NCBI GenBank assembly: GCA_950295325.1
Contig: OX485806.1
Location: forward strand, 46,063,169-46,127,168
Source: Polytrichum commune
Lineage: Eukaryota > Streptophyta > Polytrichopsida > Polytrichales > Polytrichaceae
Direction of reading: 5' to 3'
Length of the DNA: 64,000 nucleotides
The translations under genes were made by a program, and so were the position numbers. Every line of letters starts with the position of its first letter. Position 1 is the first letter of the stretch. The notes below the pieces were generated by a model. The model did no database searches, was not told the origin of the DNA, and saw nothing but the letters and a program-made list of their open reading frames with translations. Below are positions 62,260-64,000 of the stretch, piece by piece.

Positions 62260-64000
62260 ACATCAAACACTAGATTTGATACTCAAAAACAACCAAAGTG
62301 CCTAATTTACGTACAAGCCATTACATGAATCCAACACACACAAGGCCCTCGGCCGAGAGGCCTCGGATCCGAGGCCTTATCCAAACACTAGTTTTGACAC
62401 TGAAATACAACCAAAGTGCCTCCTTACATACATGCTAGTCTATTGAATCCAACAATTACAAGGCTGGTTTAATAACTCAAATCCAACCAAAGTGCCTCAT
62501 TTACATACAAACCAATACATGCAATCCAACACACACAAAGCGCTCGGCCGAGAGGCATCGGATCCGAGGCCTCATCCAAATACTAGTTTTGATACTCAAT
62601 TACAACCAAAGTGCCTCATTTACATACTAGCTATTATATGAATCCAACACACACAAGGCCCTCGGCCGACATGCCTCGGATCTGAGGCCTCATCCAAACA
62701 ATAGTTTTTTTACTGAAATTCAACCAAAGTGCCTCATTTGCATACAAGCAATCATATGAATCCAACACATAAAGGGACCTCGGCCGAGAGGCCTCGGATC
62801 CGAGGCCTCATCCAAACACTAGTTTAAATACTCAAATCCAACCAAAGTGCCACCTTACATACACGCTAGTCTATTGAATCCAACAAATACAAGGCCCTCG
62901 GCCGAGATGCCTCGGATCCGAGGCCTTATCCAAACACTAGTTCAAATACTCAAATCCAACCAAAGTGCCTCATTTACATACAGGCTAGTCTATTGAATCC
63001 AACAAATACAAGGCCCTCGGCCGAGGCCTCACTCCATACCCTCACATCAAACACTAGTTTTGATACTTAAAAACAACCAAAGTGCCTCATTTACATACAA
63101 GCCATTACATGAATCCAACACACACAAGGGCCTCGGCCGAGAGGCCTCAGATTCGAGAGCTTATCCAAAAACTAGTTTAAATACTCAAATCCAACCAAAG
63201 TGCCTCATTCTCATACAAGCCATTACATGAATCAAACAGCCACAAGGCCCTCGGCCGAGAGGCCTCGAATCCGAGGCCTTATCCAAACACTAGTTTAAAT
63301 ACCGAAATCCAACCAAAGTGCCTCATTTACATACAAGCTAGTCTATTCAATCCAACACACACAAGTGGCCTCGGCCGAGACCTCACTCCATACCCTCACT
63401 CCATACCCAAGTTTTGATACTAAAAAAGAAGCAAAATACCTCATTTACATACCAGCCATTATCTGAATCCAACAAATACAAGGCCCTCGGCCAACAGGCC
63501 TCGGATCCGAGGCCTTGTCCAAACACTAGTTTTCATAATAAAAAACAACCAAAATGTCGTGTTACATACAAACTATTTTATTGAATCCAAGAACCACAAA
63601 AGGCCTCGGCCGATACCTCACTCCATACCCTCATTCCATACCCTAGTTTTGATACTTAAAAGCAAGCAAAGTGCCTCATTTACATACAAGCCATTATCTG
63701 AATCCAACAAATACAAGGCCTTCGGCCGACAGGCCTCGGATCTGAGGCCTTGTCCAAACACTAGTTTAAATACTCAAATCCAACCAATGTGCCTCATTTA
63801 CATACAAGCCATTACATGAATCAAACAACCACAAGTGGCCTCGGCCGAGACCTCACTCCATACCCTCACTTCATACCCTAGTTTTGATACTCAAAAACAA
63901 GCAAAGTGCCTCATTTACATACAAGCCATTATCTGAATCCAACAAATACAAGGCCCTCGGCCAACAGGCCTCAGATCTGAGGCCTTATCCAAACACTCGT
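62260..64000. repeat. ~118-bp tandem array with CTCGGCCGAG and GGCCTCGGATCCGAGGCC palindromes
   Basis: About 15 units, running off the window. Each has CAACCAAAGTGCCTCATTTACATAC, a GAATCCAACA stretch, ACAAGGCCCTCGGCCGAG, usually the 18-bp palindrome, then TCCAAACACTAGTTT. Some units have only the short CTCGGCCGAG part and a CACTCCATACCCTCA variant. The 18-bp palindrome is the same as in MULE A at 19.7-19.96 kb, so this may be part of a further MULE-family copy. Confidence 0.88.

Overview
This window looks like repeat-dense nuclear DNA of a land plant. It has GT-AG introns of plant type, Ty3/gypsy LTR retrotransposons, CACTA (En/Spm) remnants, a Mutator-like element (MULE), a MITE and many minisatellites. 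I see no ordinary host housekeeping gene, rRNA, tRNA or CRISPR array. The large nested structure and the unusual gene content would suit a large-genome plant (fern, lycophyte, gymnosperm or bryophyte), but the sequence does not settle which.

Layout. 1-10.6 kb: a decayed CACTA-type region, with a multi-exon minus-strand transposase-24-like gene whose introns are filled with TATGACT-type repeats, AT-rich spacer, and a SET-domain pseudogene whose first exon resembles the CACTA transposase-associated domain. 10.8-15.2 kb: a broken gypsy gag-pol split by a solo LTR with a perfect 5-bp target duplication. 15.2-18.2 kb: a chromovirus integrase scrap, one copy of a 'TGTGGGAGTCC' element carrying a conserved ORF, and another LTR. 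18.2-51.0 kb: a nested stack. An old MULE-family element (B) is split by a 27.2-kb MULE (A, 19,433-46,668, flanked by an 11-bp near-perfect target duplication). A is itself interrupted by a fragmentary gypsy copy (22,353-24,681) and by a complete 11.1-kb gypsy element (29,174-40,261) with equal-length, apparently identical 1,939-bp LTRs, a 5-bp duplication and an intact 2,085-residue polyprotein. 51-62 kb: decayed gypsy, a CACTA DUF4218-like transposase fragment, and two head-to-head copies of the TGTGGGAGTCC element. 62.3-64.0 kb: a ~118-bp tandem array with palindromic cores, running off the window end.

The most interesting system is MULE A. It carries two divergent multi-exon genes around a shared ~0.5-kb intergenic region: rightward, a small Cys/His-rich ORF and a MULE transposase (FLYWCH/WRKY-like zinc finger, DDE residues, SWIM finger); leftward, a large gene with a ParB-like domain (DGNHR motif) followed by a coiled coil and a permuted (motif IV before motif I) N4/N6-type DNA-methyltransferase-like domain. 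ParB-methyltransferase fusions are familiar in phages and bacteria, not as the second gene of a plant transposon. A second, diverged copy of this gene is the one that MULE A jumped into. Joining the flanks at the target duplication restores its reading frame. Tandem arrays of 16-18-bp palindromes lie in the intron next to the ParB exon of copy A, near the left end of MULE A, and at the right edge of the window. They could be binding or modification sites for the element's own protein, much as VANC of VANDAL MULEs binds element-borne motif arrays. That link is a hypothesis.
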